NCBI GenBank assembly: GCA_036850595.1
Contig: CM072153.1
Coordinates: 11,550,169-11,614,168 of the forward strand
Direction of reading: 5' to 3'
From: Rhyacichthys aspro
Lineage: Eukaryota > Chordata > Actinopteri > Gobiiformes > Rhyacichthyidae
DNA: 64,000 bases
Positions 13,601 through 28,600 of this stretch are shown one piece after another. Position numbers and translations under genes: made by a program. Position 1 is the first letter of the stretch. The number at the start of each line of letters is the position of its first letter. Below the pieces are notes generated by a model, which was not told the origin of the DNA, ran no database searches, and saw nothing but the letters and a program-made list of their open reading frames with translations.

Positions 13601-16600
13601 ACTTACCTGTAGTAATACAGTAATAAGTCTCGTGCGGCGAGACGTGGTGGATCCGGTGGTGTTTCCTTGGTAGAACCAGATGCCAGTCCTGGAGCAGCCT
13701 GACCCAGCGCGGGAGGCCGAAGTACGAGTGGCTCCACTTATGGATCTGATTGGTCAGCGTTACGAAAACTGCCAGAGCAAAGACGTAGCAGTCCCAGGGA
13801 TAAGACGTAGCCAAGGCCTCTGTGAGGAGAACGGAGACAGTCAAACGTCAGCGTTAAATTAAAATGAACCAATGAGAAGATGGGAGTCATTCACCCAAAG
13901 AAGTCTGTAAATCATTCACATCAATCCAAAGTGAGCGGATTGCTGTTTTTAGCACTTCACAGGCATCAAGAGGAAGTCAGTGACAGGGCCAAGGTCACTT
14001 CATCCCACTGTGCATCTGAGCCCCCAAACAATACCTAAAAAAATATATAAAACGTTTACTTTTGCTCATATCGAACCAGGAAACATCACATGCTCCTTTA
14101 AATATTTAACTCTTGCAATCGCACTTTCCCATTTGAAAAGAACAACACATTATTCCTTTAGTGGCTCCCTGGAGACTCGAGTCAAATGTGTCCTGATTTT
14201 ATGTGATATTGGATGAAGGTGCAGCTGCAGTTGTAGCTCAGATGGAGGCTGGGGAATAGAGGACAGCAGTGGGATGTGGATGTCCTCTTGAAACACCAAT
14301 TTAATTAAAATTTCCCTCTTAGAAAAGGAAGAAACAGAACAGGTCACTGAGGCTGCAAGCATTTTAGTACTGATGTCGGCTTTATGAATGTGAATTAATG
14401 CTGTATTCGTGTACTCCTGGGATGGACCCACTTTCTGAGTCAAGAAGTCATTTTGTAGTGTTCATGCTCGTGCTTTCCACTTTAATTATATTATTAATAT
14501 TTGTTACAAATTTACAAAACTAATAAGTTAGATTTACTCGTAACTTTTTAATTAAAAGTTGAGTGCTACTAAATACTCAAAAATAGCTTTAGTTAACTGC
14601 CTCTTAAAGTTTAAATACTGTATTTTCCTAATGAGTTCAAGTCAGTTGTAGGTGACAACTAATAGTAACCACAAATTATGAATAATTTTAGGCAAGAAAA
14701 ATAAACTACTTGGTAAAAAAAATTTCAGCTAAGTGAAAAGTCTGAGAAATAATATGTTTGCCGTGGCTAGTTATAAAGCGGATATAAAATTAATTAAAAG
14801 ATTTTGACACTATTATCATAGACATTTAAACTAAATATCTTCAGGGTGTTGAGGGCTTTATGTCTTGTAATTTTGGTTGAGAATATCAAACCAGCTTAGC
14901 TAATTTTATCAGCAGTCAATTAGGAGTAGCTCAATACATAACTTAGCCACATTATCTAATTAGCATTCAGTACCAGTTAATGCAGCCTGTCAAAGTCCTG
15001 ATTAATATGTGTACATTAGCTGAACTTTACATTAGCATTATTATAATTATTTAAAAATATTTAAAGGTTAGCGGTCATTAAAGGCTTACGTTAGCAATAG
15101 CTCGCATTGCACTTAACATGCACATGTTGAAAAGCTTGATTTTTCTGTCTGCGTCTTGTTATAATCTGGATGATGTGGATAGAGAATTGCATTTATGATA
15201 ACACCTTAATTAGACGGATGTTATTTACTACAGCCTTTCTGTCTGTGTGACTTCAGCTGTCCTCTCTTTGGTGTATCTCAATCCCTCTTTTCTTTTCTTT
15301 GGTTCAAACCGTGCTCTTTTGACCCCAGCTCAAGCACGGCATAACAGTTGGAGATGTCACCTCGCAGCTTTTATCTTTCCTGTGTCTTTCTGTCTCCGTC
15401 TTTGCCTTGTGACCATTTGAAACAGCAAGAAGCTTGACATGACAGGTTTCCATGTCATCTTACCTACCACTACACGACCCCCCCATTCCACCCCACTTTC
15501 CTGCCCCCTCTGTCTCTGACTCTTAGCTGTGACCTCTTCAGGTGCAAACATGACAGGTGTAGATGTCACAGAATCGCTGCATGTCTCTGTCGGCTGACCT
15601 CTCCACTCCCTGCGGCGTGTGGCATGTCAGGTGTGGATGTCATCTACTAGAGGCCTCACGTCCCTTTGTTTAAGTCTAATCTGTGCTGCCTTTGCCCCCT
15701 GTTTGCTGCTCCCTACCACAGAGTCAGTTGACCTTAAACTTTTCCTGTCCATGTAGTTTTCTGGCCTGGCCTGCACGTCAACTCTGCATCCTATCCTATT
15801 CTGATCTTATCTTTAGTAATGCAACTTGGTCTATGTTGTTGATTTATTTTTTCTTGCAAAACAATGTATTCTCTTAAAATGACTTCAACTTTAATAACTT
15901 TGGATATGTGGAAAATTGACGTATGAACCAGACTACTTCCTATTGAAAAGCAAAGTGACTACCATGGAAAGCCTACAGTACTATATACTATTGATTATTT
16001 TTATCTACTTTTTGCAGCACCTTGGGTTTTTTGTTTGTTTAAGTTTTCGTTCTCTTTTTATGTATTTATCTATTAATTTTTGCATGGCATTCAGGACATG
16101 TCCTTAAATTACAAAAAAAAAAAAAAAAAAAAAAGGTCTTATTCTTTTTTTTTTTTTAAGTCAGTACATTTGTTTTATTTCAGGAATGTTTTCTTCTAGA
16201 CCAACTTTTCAGGCTTTTTGGTTATATACTAAACTGGTGCAACAAGGCCATTCTAGATTAAAAAAAAGCAATATGTGCTAATATACTCAAAGCTAAAGCA
16301 CTTACTTTCACCACACAGTGTTTTTAAAATGCTCAAAACTCAAAAACTGACAAAAAGTTAACTTAGTTTGTTGACATAATCGTGTTAACATCATGATCAT
16401 GATAAAACATATTTGTTTGGTAATCTAGTATTTTGAATATTGACTTAAGAACTTAAATAATGTCTAAATCTGAAACCCCCCAAAATCCTCTTTTTCTTTC
16501 TTCTATGTTTAGTAGCAATGCTATAAAAATTGTTATGTTTGAGAAAGTCACAACACTTGTGTTTGGTCCCCTCTATTGTGTCCATTTTTGACCTTTCCTT

Positions 16601-19600
16601 TCAGTCTAAGTGCGGCCATGACGGGTGCATGTGTCACATCCTCAATAACAGGCTGCTCTGTCTGTGTCACTGTGATCCTGCCCTGAACTTTTAAGGTCAC
16701 TGAGTGGTCACCGTTGACACTGCCCTGTGCTCCGCAGTAATGGCTGGTCACACTTCCCTCACTGCGGGCGCTGTACACCCTCTGGTCTCCTGCAATGCCA
16801 CGTCATTGCCACAGATTGTCAAAGCTCCAGTACCGCTGACCTTCTCCAGCCTTTTACTCTCGCTACAGCTTTATACAATGTGATGGCGAGCATATTACAA
16901 TAAAACTGATTAAAAAAAAACAAGGCTCCAATCCAAAGCAGCTGTGAACACAAGTGCTGTTTGTATACACTGTAAAAACTGTTATTTCAGAACAATCTTT
17001 TTAAACAGAAAGAAAATGTTCAGTGCTGGCTTAAAAGCATTTAAAGATATTTTTCTTGTAGTGCTTCATTGAGATGCATTGTTAAATCCTACCACTAGAT
17101 AATTACTGCAGTGACAAATATGTATAAAGAAACATGGTGAACTAACAACAACAAAATAATGACGACTGTAGCTTACTTATCATTGATAATTGTCACCACT
17201 GTGCCTAATAGTGCATTTTAAATACTTTTGACATTAATTTGCATTTGCAACACTATAAATACACTGTAATATACATATGAAGTACTAACTTAATGTTATT
17301 TTTTGTGTGTGTATTCAGTACCTGGTGAGTATGTGAGGAACTTGTAGGCCATGTGAGCCAGCGGGAGGATGGGTATCATACAGTTGTCGCCATTAATTTC
17401 AATAAAGTCGTGGCGCGTGATGGCAGTTGGGTCAATGTGGTGTTCCCTGAATGGCCGAATGAATGCCTGCAAAAACAGAGAGAGAGATATCACAGGTTTG
17501 TTTTTTTTGTAGAGTAATTACATGCAACTTTTAGTACAGTTAGTAAAGGGACTCATCAAGAACCGTTTTGTCATATAGTTTTATTGTTAAAATGTAACAA
17601 TACAAAAAGAAGTTGTAGCAAATGGAAACTGAGTGAATGAATAGTGTTTATGCAAAAGAAAGTCTGACACACTCACTCAGAGGTGCCCAGCGTTGTGCGC
17701 CACCCCAAAGCTTGTATCCAGCATCCTAATAAACCACTGAACAGCAGTCGCCTCCCCGCATCACACTCATACACACAAATGACCCATGGACGACCGCACA
17801 CGCTGCAAACCTGAGCCGCGAACACACACACAACTCCTGCATTGTGCAGAGGCAGACACCTGTCTGAGAGAGCACGGGGGTCTCAAATGAAAGACCAAAT
17901 CTGAATCTCACAAGCACAAAAGAGGCAAAAACTACAGGATAAAGGTAATTTATGTCTCTCAGTGGAAAAAGCAAAAAGAAACGTTTGCATAAGTGTCCAA
18001 GTGTGTGTGCACGCCGCAGTGGAAGCATCAGCGTGAAAACTCATTATTGCAGCCGTTCAAACCCAATACAACGTGCCTATCTGGTCTTTATCGTTGGTAG
18101 GTGACACTAAAAAAACATATCTGTTGATATCTGCACAATTATGTACCCGTGTCCCTTTTGGTGTGGCTCTTCCGCCTGGCGTCCCCGTAGCCTCCCGCCT
18201 CTCGCCACTACCCTCAGTCAGATGAAAGGCTGGGGCTAAGCGGCGGAGGTCGTGCCGAGCCAGGGCAAAAATCAGCGCTCCCAGCTAAAGGCGGACCACC
18301 GTTCGCCGCGTGTCCTCTAATCCCACATAGTTTAACGGCCCACCTCGCACGACGTCCGCTAATCACCGGCTCACATCGCCCATCGCCCCAGCAACCACCG
18401 CTGTCCCACTGCTCGCACCGACACGCCCTTCCACCCCCTTCTCTTTTTGTCCTCCTGTCCTTTTTCTGCTTTTTTGGCTCACTCATTTCCTTTGTGTTTC
18501 AATCTATGCTTCCTTTAACTGTCAGTCTCTCCCTTTGGGTTTTAGGTAAAAAAAACAACAACTAAGATTCAATTAGCCTTCCTTCGACACTTTAATCAGC
18601 TTCATTAGAGAGCTGCACTGAATGAGACATGTTTGCTTTAGTTGCAACAAGAAAGAGTGAAAAACAGCTAATGGTAGAAACAAAAACAAAAAAACATATT
18701 AAACCATGTAGAGGAACAAATCTAAAGACGTATATCCCCCAAACTATAAGCACATCTGGCAAATTTCACTGTGAATTGAGCATCATTGGGAACTAATGAG
18801 CATGACTCTGTCCTCAAAGCGGTGTCATTAGAGGCCTGCTAAATCCTTGTTGAGTCAATTAAAGCTCAACGACATGGTGACGACAAGAAAACAGCACAGC
18901 CCAGAGCCTCGCCAAGGAATAAGCACTTCAGGGAAAATTATGTTTGTAACAAAGGGCTGTGGTTTCGGTACAGACCTTGCAGGAATTTAAGAAAAAAGAG
19001 CAATAAGCATGGGGTATCAGCAGATAACTATTACAGGGAACATTTACCGACACATGGTGTTCCCTGATCATTTTTACCGGAGGGAATTTTCATCTTTTTG
19101 TACCTGACATTTAGCGGAAAATTGCTTTGAAGTTATGACAAAACAAGGCTATTTACAGTTAACGTTGTTTTTAATACATATTTACAATATTGCACGTGTG
19201 TAATAACAAACGTGTGGTTTGGTCTTAAACAGAAATGCCTTTTTGTGCATTTTATATAAACCTGGAGCTTTTGTAATTATGTTTTTGTAATGGAGCACAC
19301 AATAAGCTTGTATCAATGTAAGGAATGGCATTAAAAAAAGTGTGCAACAAGTATAAACACATAACTCACCTGAATGATGAATAAGTGGCACCTTAAAAAG
19401 TATGCCAACAGAAACAGATGACATAATAGTCATATGCACACTCATATGTGCATTTATATAAACAACAAGCACATACCAAGAAAAGCTCAATACCTTTCTA
19501 AATGCAGCCTCTATTAGCCTCAGGTGTTCTCCATTGCGCTCGTCTGATATTCAAACTAACCTTAACTGGGAGCCCGGGCCTGTTTTATTCTCAGTCTCCA

Positions 19601-22600
19601 AACGCAACACAATAACACAACTTAGGTGTGAGGCACGGCCCGCTGGTCTCCACACACACACTTTATTTGGAGCTAGCCTATTGTCGTCCCTCTGTTCTCC
19701 ACAAAGGTCTATTCTTCTCTTGCAGTTAAAGTCTTTATTAGAAGTCTCCTACGGTGTTGGACGCACCATGCAAATCTGCGACTGCCGCTGTGCCTTTGGT
19801 CCCAGTAACTATCCCAAGCCCCAATAAACGGCAAAGCATAAATAAACATCAAACCACCGACTACCTTTGGCAACACAACCATCCTTGTTTGGAACCCAAC
19901 CATGTGTATACAGGGTGTTAACAGTCCGTGCAGAAACAGATTGGAAGTTTTTAATGATGTCTTCTGTAATACGCTGATCAATCACATTAATTAGGGCTGG
20001 GCAATTAATAAAAAAATATTAAAATTGGCAAAAAGACCCTCTGATGAATTTATGGCATGGTGCAGTATGTTGTAAAAGGGCTTCGATGACGTACTTAGAG
20101 ATAGGTAACTTATTGCGCATAGTAGAAAACTGTCATCACACTTCCCAGTTTGGAGAAGCAAACAGGAGCAATGACAGGTGTTGTGTTATAAACGGCTGCA
20201 GATAGGGCCAGGAAAATATGATTTTGTATCAATGAACCAAGCTTATAAAACTGCAAAACCTATTTTCAAGGCAACTGTGTCTTACATAGAAGGTATTTAC
20301 ATTCATTTAGTTTGATGAGTGCTTTTAATCCTGTTCTTCATGTTTGTATGTATGAAATGGTCTCAGGTGTTGCTCCTGCCTTCTCCTCCAGACTGGGAGT
20401 TTTCTGACAGCTATTTACAGCAGGGAATTAATTAACATTAAAGTTTTAACAGTATTACAAATAATGCCAGTGAAGTATTAGGGGAAAAACAGCCTCACAC
20501 TAACTGTCTATGAAGCACTTTCAGTAGTTCAAGTGTAAAACCCTACTACCGAGACAGTAACTATGTAATAATAATAACAGTTAATAATAAAACTTTAAAT
20601 TATGGTCACAAAACATCCCAATATCTAAATATTTTTACTTGTCATATAATAGTTTTGCTTTGCATGACCAAAATTACTTGGCAAAGTTGTGTATTGATGA
20701 AAGAAGCACTGCCATTCGGATATTGGCCAACAATTTATACCATTTTCCACATTCCATATTTTTTGTTGTTTTCTGTCCCAAATTTGTCTGGTTTCCTTTC
20801 ATCATTGGGGCAAATGGCTGTGTGTTCTTAGAACCGCCTGTTTATGACTGCAGTAAGCGTCATTACAGAGTTTGGCATGGGGAGCTTGATTTGATTGAAA
20901 TAAACAACAAAACAACTGACTGCCAAATTGAAAAAGATATTAAAAACTGTGATGTGTGGTAGCTTGTCAGTATTAGCTAATGTTTGTTGAAATGGTTGGA
21001 CATTATTTTGAGCCAGGACTGAACTTTTTCGGAGGGTTGAGCGCACACAAATTGCAGTTCCTACATTCATCTTTATCCTCATGACATGTTTTTACATTTT
21101 ATTTCCATGAATATACTTTTTATAAACTAAGTAGTCCAACTCCCGTCCCATTAATCAAAACAAAGTTCACCAATCAGAGCCAATCTGCATGCTGCACCTG
21201 ATCACACTCATTTTAATTGGCTAAAATGAGAATAACCTTTCCTCTAATTGGCTGTGGGATATGTGGCCAAATACGTGTGTGCATTAATGTAGGTGATTTG
21301 TTTTAATGCCATCTTATTAAGTGTGCATGCATCTTTAAACTCACTCGCATATATGTAATGTACATGCATAATACATGTGTGCAGGGGCTCTGTGATGACA
21401 GCTTGTGGGAGTTCAAGACGAGGCCATTTCCGCTGTGCATCTGTGCTTGTGTGTGCGAGAAACAGTGGACATCGGTGTCTACTGGGAGAGCCCCGTGTGA
21501 GATAGTGACATTTAGTTTCCAGGTCACTATGGCAGTCATGAGGCTCTGGGGATTAAGGTGCAACCGCCGCGCTGCCACGGTGACGCAGCCCCAAGAGGGA
21601 TGGGACAATAGTGAGGGGTAGTTGTTTCTCAACACTCTGACTCATTGGGTAACTGTGTATCCCTTGCAAGAACAAAAGGTTTAAAAAGACACTAACGGAA
21701 AGGTTGCCATCACAAGCCAATGCACTTGTTTATGTAAAAACTATCTTTCTCTGTCAGCAAAGCCAACGGAAGTTTATTTATTTTTTATAGTTTTTTATAG
21801 TTTTTATTTCAAATTAATGTAATGTGGACATACTGTGAGTTAACTTTACACTGCACTGAAGTATTATGTAATTCATTATAATGAGTGCACCACAAACTGT
21901 CATTATTGCTGAAGCATTTTGTGCATTAGTTTACGTTACACTTTTATTTAGAAATACAGTCCCCCTTCAAGATACTCATGATTCTTCGTAAAACAATTAA
22001 GAAGTTTTAGCCAATCAGAGGGGCTTGATCATTTGCAGATTGGAGGTAATGAGACTGCATAACATGAATCCATTTGAATGTGATCGAAAGCCAAAAACAG
22101 GAAGAGTAGAGCGACAAAACTTTCATATGACTGCAGGCTCTGTTGCCAAGTCAAACAAATCGGTCAAATCAGGTCAGATTATGACAAAATTAATATCAGT
22201 AATATTATAAAAAGACTGACACTTCTTTTTGAGTAGTTCATATAATACTTAAAAGGGATTTTACTATTTGATTATACCTCGCAAATGTAAGTATATCTAC
22301 TTACCTTGCCAATCATAGGAATGTCCACAGATCCCCAAGTGTCTGCCCCCCAGTGTACCATCCCTGACGCAAAGTCCGCTGTCACTATTCCTAGGACTAG
22401 CAGACAAACAGTTACAAAATGGCATGGGACGGGTCTGGTTAATATAGAAAACAGTAATCAGTTGTACACAGAAACTTCACAAGCTAGGTACATATTAATG
22501 TATTGGCAGAGAGATGAGGTATGTTTCTGAGTGCCAGCTCACCGATGCCCAGGATGATCTTGTAAATGTGAACAGTGGAGAAATGCAGGACGAGGAAGGA

Positions 22601-25600
22601 GAAGTTGATGATGAAAAGGAAGAGGCACAGAATTACACATATCCACTCCTGGAGCCGTTTACCTGGACAGACAACAGAAAAAAAAACATAAAACAACAAG
22701 AGTTACTTTATTTATCTGGCATTCATGAAAGGATGTTAGATGAAAAAGCTTACTGGATATCATTCATGTGTATATTTGCAACCCTTTGAATATTCAGGAA
22801 ATATTTTGCCATTGCATAACAAATATAATTGAGACCAAGCAACTCTTTATGAAAAATCTAGATGTTACGCATTTAAAGTTTCATTAATTTTTTTGCCAAA
22901 ATGTACATTATTAGGTCAACTTAGGTCATTAATATTTCTCTGGTGGAGATCTACAGGAATCTACACTGGCTCCTTGAATCTTTCCATTTGTTAATAGTGC
23001 AGAAAATATAGTCTGATTTTTTTCCCCTTTTGCTCAAATAATAGCACAAATAATTTTGTTTTTCCAACCATAATGAAGTCATAATTTTGCATTTCAAAAA
23101 GGTCACAAACTTGCAAAAATCCTGACAAATGAACACACTAAATTTCAAAGTTTTAGATAATATTAAAGAACTGTGTGAGATCTGGGCAGCATTTGGGAAC
23201 GAGATACTCAGGGTCAAAGGACCATTCAGGCACAACTACTGTGTGTGCGTGTGGTGTTAATATGTAATCAGGTAGATAAAGACAAGTGTAGTCCAAGCTT
23301 TGGGGTCATGACCTCCGGTATGTGGAACACTGGAGCTGACGCAGCACCAGGCCTGCCGAGAGACTCACACACAGCTTCAAGAGGGAGGTTGGCACCTGCA
23401 GGGACCAGGGCCAATTCATAGGTCAGCACTATCAAGTAAAGGACACAAGAGGAGGGATTAACTTCTACACTTCAGCGATTTTAGGAAAGGGTCAAACTGC
23501 AAAAAAGTTCAGACGCACAGCTCCGAAGATTAAAGATGCTGAATTATTGAAAACATACTCATACGATGGCTGATCCAATATGGCTGAGCCCAATTACCAG
23601 CTGTGGGGTTTCTAACACTACTATGTCTTGACTTGACATTGCTCTGATGTCTCAACCTGTCAGTTCAAGTAGGAAATGTGACATCTGATCCATTCTCTCT
23701 TACAAAAACAAAGTATCTAAACCGCTATTGTTGTACTTTTAACTTGTTTTGCCATGTTTCTTCTTCTTTCTCCAAATCCTTCTATCTTTGCAGGACTAAT
23801 GTGCTTCTAAAACTTTAATGTGTTCAGATCCTAATGTATCAGACAGCATTAGCAGCCTATAAGATATTCATGACAGTTTTTTTATTAAGTGCTCAGGCCT
23901 GCGAGGGTGTGTGTGTGCCTATAGACGAGTGTGACTATGAATATGCTATGAGTCGAATCAAGTGGTCACAAGAGATTTTAATGGGCGATTATGGATATTT
24001 CACGAATCATCTAATGTGACCCTTCACCTTCTTAAAATAGACAGTACTCAACTTGTAAAGAGACAGATGGTTAACATAAGAGCAGAGGAAGTTCAACTCT
24101 TCAGTGAGTGACTTTCAAACTCAAAGTGAAGCAAAACAGAATAGATAGATGAGACAAACACACTTTCTGAATAGCGAAATACAAATATAACTGTCTTATG
24201 AGTGTCCATGTTTTACCACAGCCGACCACTGACAGGTTTAGTTTTACATTTTTCTCACCTGCCAAAGATTTTTTCTTCCTCTCTAAAAAGAATAAAGCCA
24301 GTTTTGGTATCATGGCTATTATTTATGCAATTACTTTCCTTTTTACAAATATGGTTCTCATTAAAAGCAGTTACAACTAGTGAGAACAGGAGACAGCACT
24401 TCTTAAGTGGCCAAAAGACAGCAGTGTAATGTGACAAAGTCATCTAAGGCCAATATGTCTGAGATGAAGTTAGAAGTATGTACTGGGTCCTAGATGTAAC
24501 CCAGGTCCAGGGTGTAAAATGCGTCACACAGCTCAGGAAGTGTTTGAGTGCACAATGAATCAGTCTGAGGTTAACAAGAGCGCAGGTAGCTTTGTTGTCT
24601 CCAAGCTTTATGTGACACCATTCTCTCCACTTTGCCCCAAGATACACACACATCATACATTCACACCTCATGGGATCAGTACACCAAAATTCACTCTGTT
24701 CAGTTGTGCCACTGTATCAACACACACGCATTACGATACAGTATGAGGCCTTTACACACATACGCTGACGCTCGTACTGATGGATTTGCTAACACGTTCT
24801 CACATCTCTTTCTCTCACACACGGTGCAGGGCCGCGGAGCAGTGGGGCGGCTGTCAGGTGATGTGCGTCAGTCCTTGGATCCTCCGGCTCCCTGGTGAGG
24901 GGAAGGAAACTAGGACAGGCCTCCGCAGAGCGTGCATACACACTACACACAGACTCATAAGCCCCTGTCCCTCAGGCCATGGCATTGCTGGATATCACAC
25001 ACAGCTACAGACACACAAAAACACGCCTTGTGAGCATGTATGTATAAACGGACACACGATGGCAACGCATTCACAAAGCCCCACATGCAAAAGCTCCAAT
25101 TCTACGCAAACACTTGGGAAGCTTTCCTTGGCGTTCACCAAAATTAAAGAGGCACACTTAAGGCGCGCGTAAATACACACGCTCTTAGGACCAGAGCAGC
25201 ACACTCATTAATATCATTCTGACAACAACTGGCTCCCTGGCAACCTCTCTGCCATCGCTCACCCAGCAGCGCCCCCGCCTGTGAGCGTGCACGCGCCTGT
25301 GCACAGGGATTTAACCTGGGCGGAGCCGGGGGAGGGGAACGAGGGGTGCTAATAGGCTGAAATTAATCAACGCCGGCTGATTCGCTGTCTGGGGAATGAG
25401 TGGCGGGCAGCAGGCAGGAAAGCAGCAACACATCCTGAATACTAATGGACTAATGGAGTGGGAAGACACAGAGTAGACCTCTTTACATCACACTGCTGTT
25501 TGTCAGGTAACAACAGCCAATGTGCTCACAATGTCAAATTTCACATGAAGGCTGATGTCAAAACAAAGGGAAAAAGGAGCAAAGGCCAGTGTGTCAGATA

Positions 25601-28600
25601 TTCAGCTAACACCAGTGTCGCGATGTGGGGCAAATGTGATAATGATTCCAGCTCAAAATGATATCACAATCTATCAGGAAAAGTTACAGTAACAATATGA
25701 AAATACTAGAGCTGCAACAGCATTATTATGCATGTACTGCAAACAGAACAAATACCATTTTTATATTATCATCATTTTATCATCATTTCATTTTATAGCA
25801 ATATTATACAACATCAATCAAAATAATTTACTTCTAGTCACATACTGTACTTGTGGAAAAATGGTAATGCATCACGTAAGTATTGCATCATTTCAGTTTT
25901 CCTAAGCCACCACAAACTACAGCTAACAGACTGATGAAGATTGATTTGTTTATGAATGTGTTAAGTCTGTTTTGAAGTCACCAGATTTTTTTTGTCCCAT
26001 TATATAGCTATCTTAACTGGGAGACACTTTGCTATGACATTACCACACTAAGGTATAATAGTATAGTACATGCAGGAAAGGACAATTATTACCTGTAATC
26101 ACTTGCCAATATCCATTTTCATAAAAGGAGCTAAATCCTTGTTTTACTAAAAGCTGCGGTTTCCTCAAATAAGAAGTTCCAGCCAAACCTCCCAGAACAC
26201 AGGACTCAACTGTAGACTCTCTCATTTTGTCAGCATTACAAAAGTTCACCATAAACCCTGCCCAACCTAAAGTTTAAACCTAATGCGACAAACACAAAGA
26301 ACTCACAACACTAGACCCTTAAAAACTGCCTCAAGTCCGGGGCACTACAACCTTTCTTGAACCACACCTTCCCTGTTCTTCCTTTTCCCCTCACTTAGCC
26401 TATGTCTTTGAGATAACCTCCATTTACAAATACTTATTCATAGTGATGGAGCGACTACTAAAACATTAGGAAGCAAATCGCAGGGGGCCAGGCTTTCTGA
26501 ACGAGCAGAAGAGAGGCGGCTGCGGCTCTTTATTCTCCAACTCGGTTTGAGCGTCCCCTGGTTGGCTCTCTGCAGACCGTCTTCAGATGGGACCTGGGGA
26601 GAGTGAGGGGGGAGACAGAGGGAGATGTGGGTGGTAAAAGTGGGTCACATGCTCTGAGAGGATGCAGAGTGTGACAGAAACAGGGAGTTATGGGATATGA
26701 GAGTGAGAGACAAAGAGGGGGAGGCAGGGGGGGAGGTCGAATTCCCTCGTTCAGAGTGGATCAGTCACAGGACTCTTTCCTTTCATCTGATCTCTGCGGG
26801 CTAAAGAACCTGGGACACACACAACACAGCTCAGGGAGACCATCACACACACAAAAAAACAAACAGCAATACACACTTTATGTATGACTTTATGTACACG
26901 CACACGCTGCTGCCAGACAAACTTAATAAATCCATTACCCTGTAGATTTAACTCCAACAAAGAGTGCAATGTGGCAAAGCGCATTCAATAACTGCAAACC
27001 AACACAATGGCAAGTAAACTGATGCATACATACTGTAGAAGTAGATTATATTAGGACAGATGCGATGTTGTTGTTCAGATTTATAAAGAAAGAATGGCTT
27101 GCAACATTTGAATTTCACCTCAGATCGGACTTTAAACTGAATTTAAGAAAAAAAAAAAAAAAAGATCTAAATTGTATTTATAACTTCCTGTTTGGGTTCA
27201 CTGTCACTAGTTCCGCAAGATATTTGCAACATGTCATATGCAATAACTATGTTGAATATTGTGATATGACCAGTGATATCTGAGTTTGGCTGAGTAAAAT
27301 CTGAACTGTATGCAAATATAGAGACGTACAATATCGAAAATACAGTCTAGTCAAAAGGGGTCAAATCTAGCCACAAGGGGTCACCTTGTGTACCTTTGTG
27401 CCGATCCCAAGCATGGGTAAATGGAGAGGGTTGGGTCAAGAAGAGCGTAAAAACTTATGCAAACGCTGTGGATGCCCCTAAAGCAAGAAGCCGGAAAAAA
27501 AAGTTTCTATAATATTCTATATTCTTCAATTGATTTTACTTACAATACTTACAATACAGCAATTCTATTATCTTTAATGGGTTGGAAGCCAATGACCTCC
27601 ATAAATAAATAAATCTATATAACTGATGTGGGGGAAAAAATGCCCAAAATGACTAAATGCCAATCTAACAGAACGAAACAAGGTCTAAAATGCAGTTTCA
27701 GCTTAGTTCCCCATTTACTTAACTGCTGACTGTCCATGTCACAAGAGCCCCCAGGAAAATTGCCAGTTTTTTAACAAATATATCTGTTTCACAACAGAGA
27801 AACAAAAGGATTGATGCAAATCATCTCCAAACTATAACGCAAACCTTAAATGGCATGGAGAGAATAATGTTTGTCTTTTGTAATGTTTATTGTGTAGACT
27901 GATAATGGTGCGTTAAATTCTGGAGATACTGTGGTGCCGTAATATCTAAGCACAATAACACAGTCACACTAGAGGCAGTAAAAGTCGGCCCAGCTCCAGT
28001 CTAACCCCCCTGTGGACACACACACAGGCGACGGACACATCCCATCATGAGTGTGTTCCTTTGTGAGACAGTGTGTGCTGTATGCCATGCTCCGCTCTCC
28101 TGGGCTTTGAGCCACCGCCATATTCATCTGCGGCCCTCATAAGGATAATTAAACACACGCATACACACAGAAACAGTGTGTACTGCATCCACGGCTCTCT
28201 CCTGCGATGGTCAAGGTCAATAGACAAATCCTGCCTAGAAGGCTCGCCTAAAGCTACAGATGCACCCACAGTGTACAGTGTTCAAGTGGGTGTGCATTGT
28301 GTGGGAGTGAGTAGAAGTGTGTGTATTGTGAGTACTGCTTTTTATGCAAAGTGTCAATATTTCATTTTGTGAATGTTTCAGAGAAAATACACTTTATAAA
28401 TATCCACATTACAAAAACACAGGTATGAAATCCCAATTGTGAACACATGTATAAAATGCAACCCCTCAGTGTTTAATTCAGCTTATGTTTACTGTTCAGT
28501 TGTACCAATTAAACTTGCATAATTACACAGATGTTAGTTAAACAAAGGGTGGCTGTTAAATTGTTACAATTTCAATAAATGCCTCTCCTGCAACCTCAAA

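Larger units (their letters stand above)
13820..17321 (-). other. peds1: peds1 intron 4
   Basis: Donor GTACTG and acceptor CTCACAG. It contains the dispersed family of catgacaggtgtagatgtcac-like units (15340-15643 and 16617), a 22-base A-run at 16113-16134 and otherwise AT-rich sequence. No exon is seen. Confidence 0.8.

Noticed and set aside
24632..25204. Overlapping plus- and minus-strand open frames rich in His/Thr/Cys
   Set aside because: They are driven by degenerate CACA/TGTG sequence in peds1 intron 1. No domain, and no conserved splice context.
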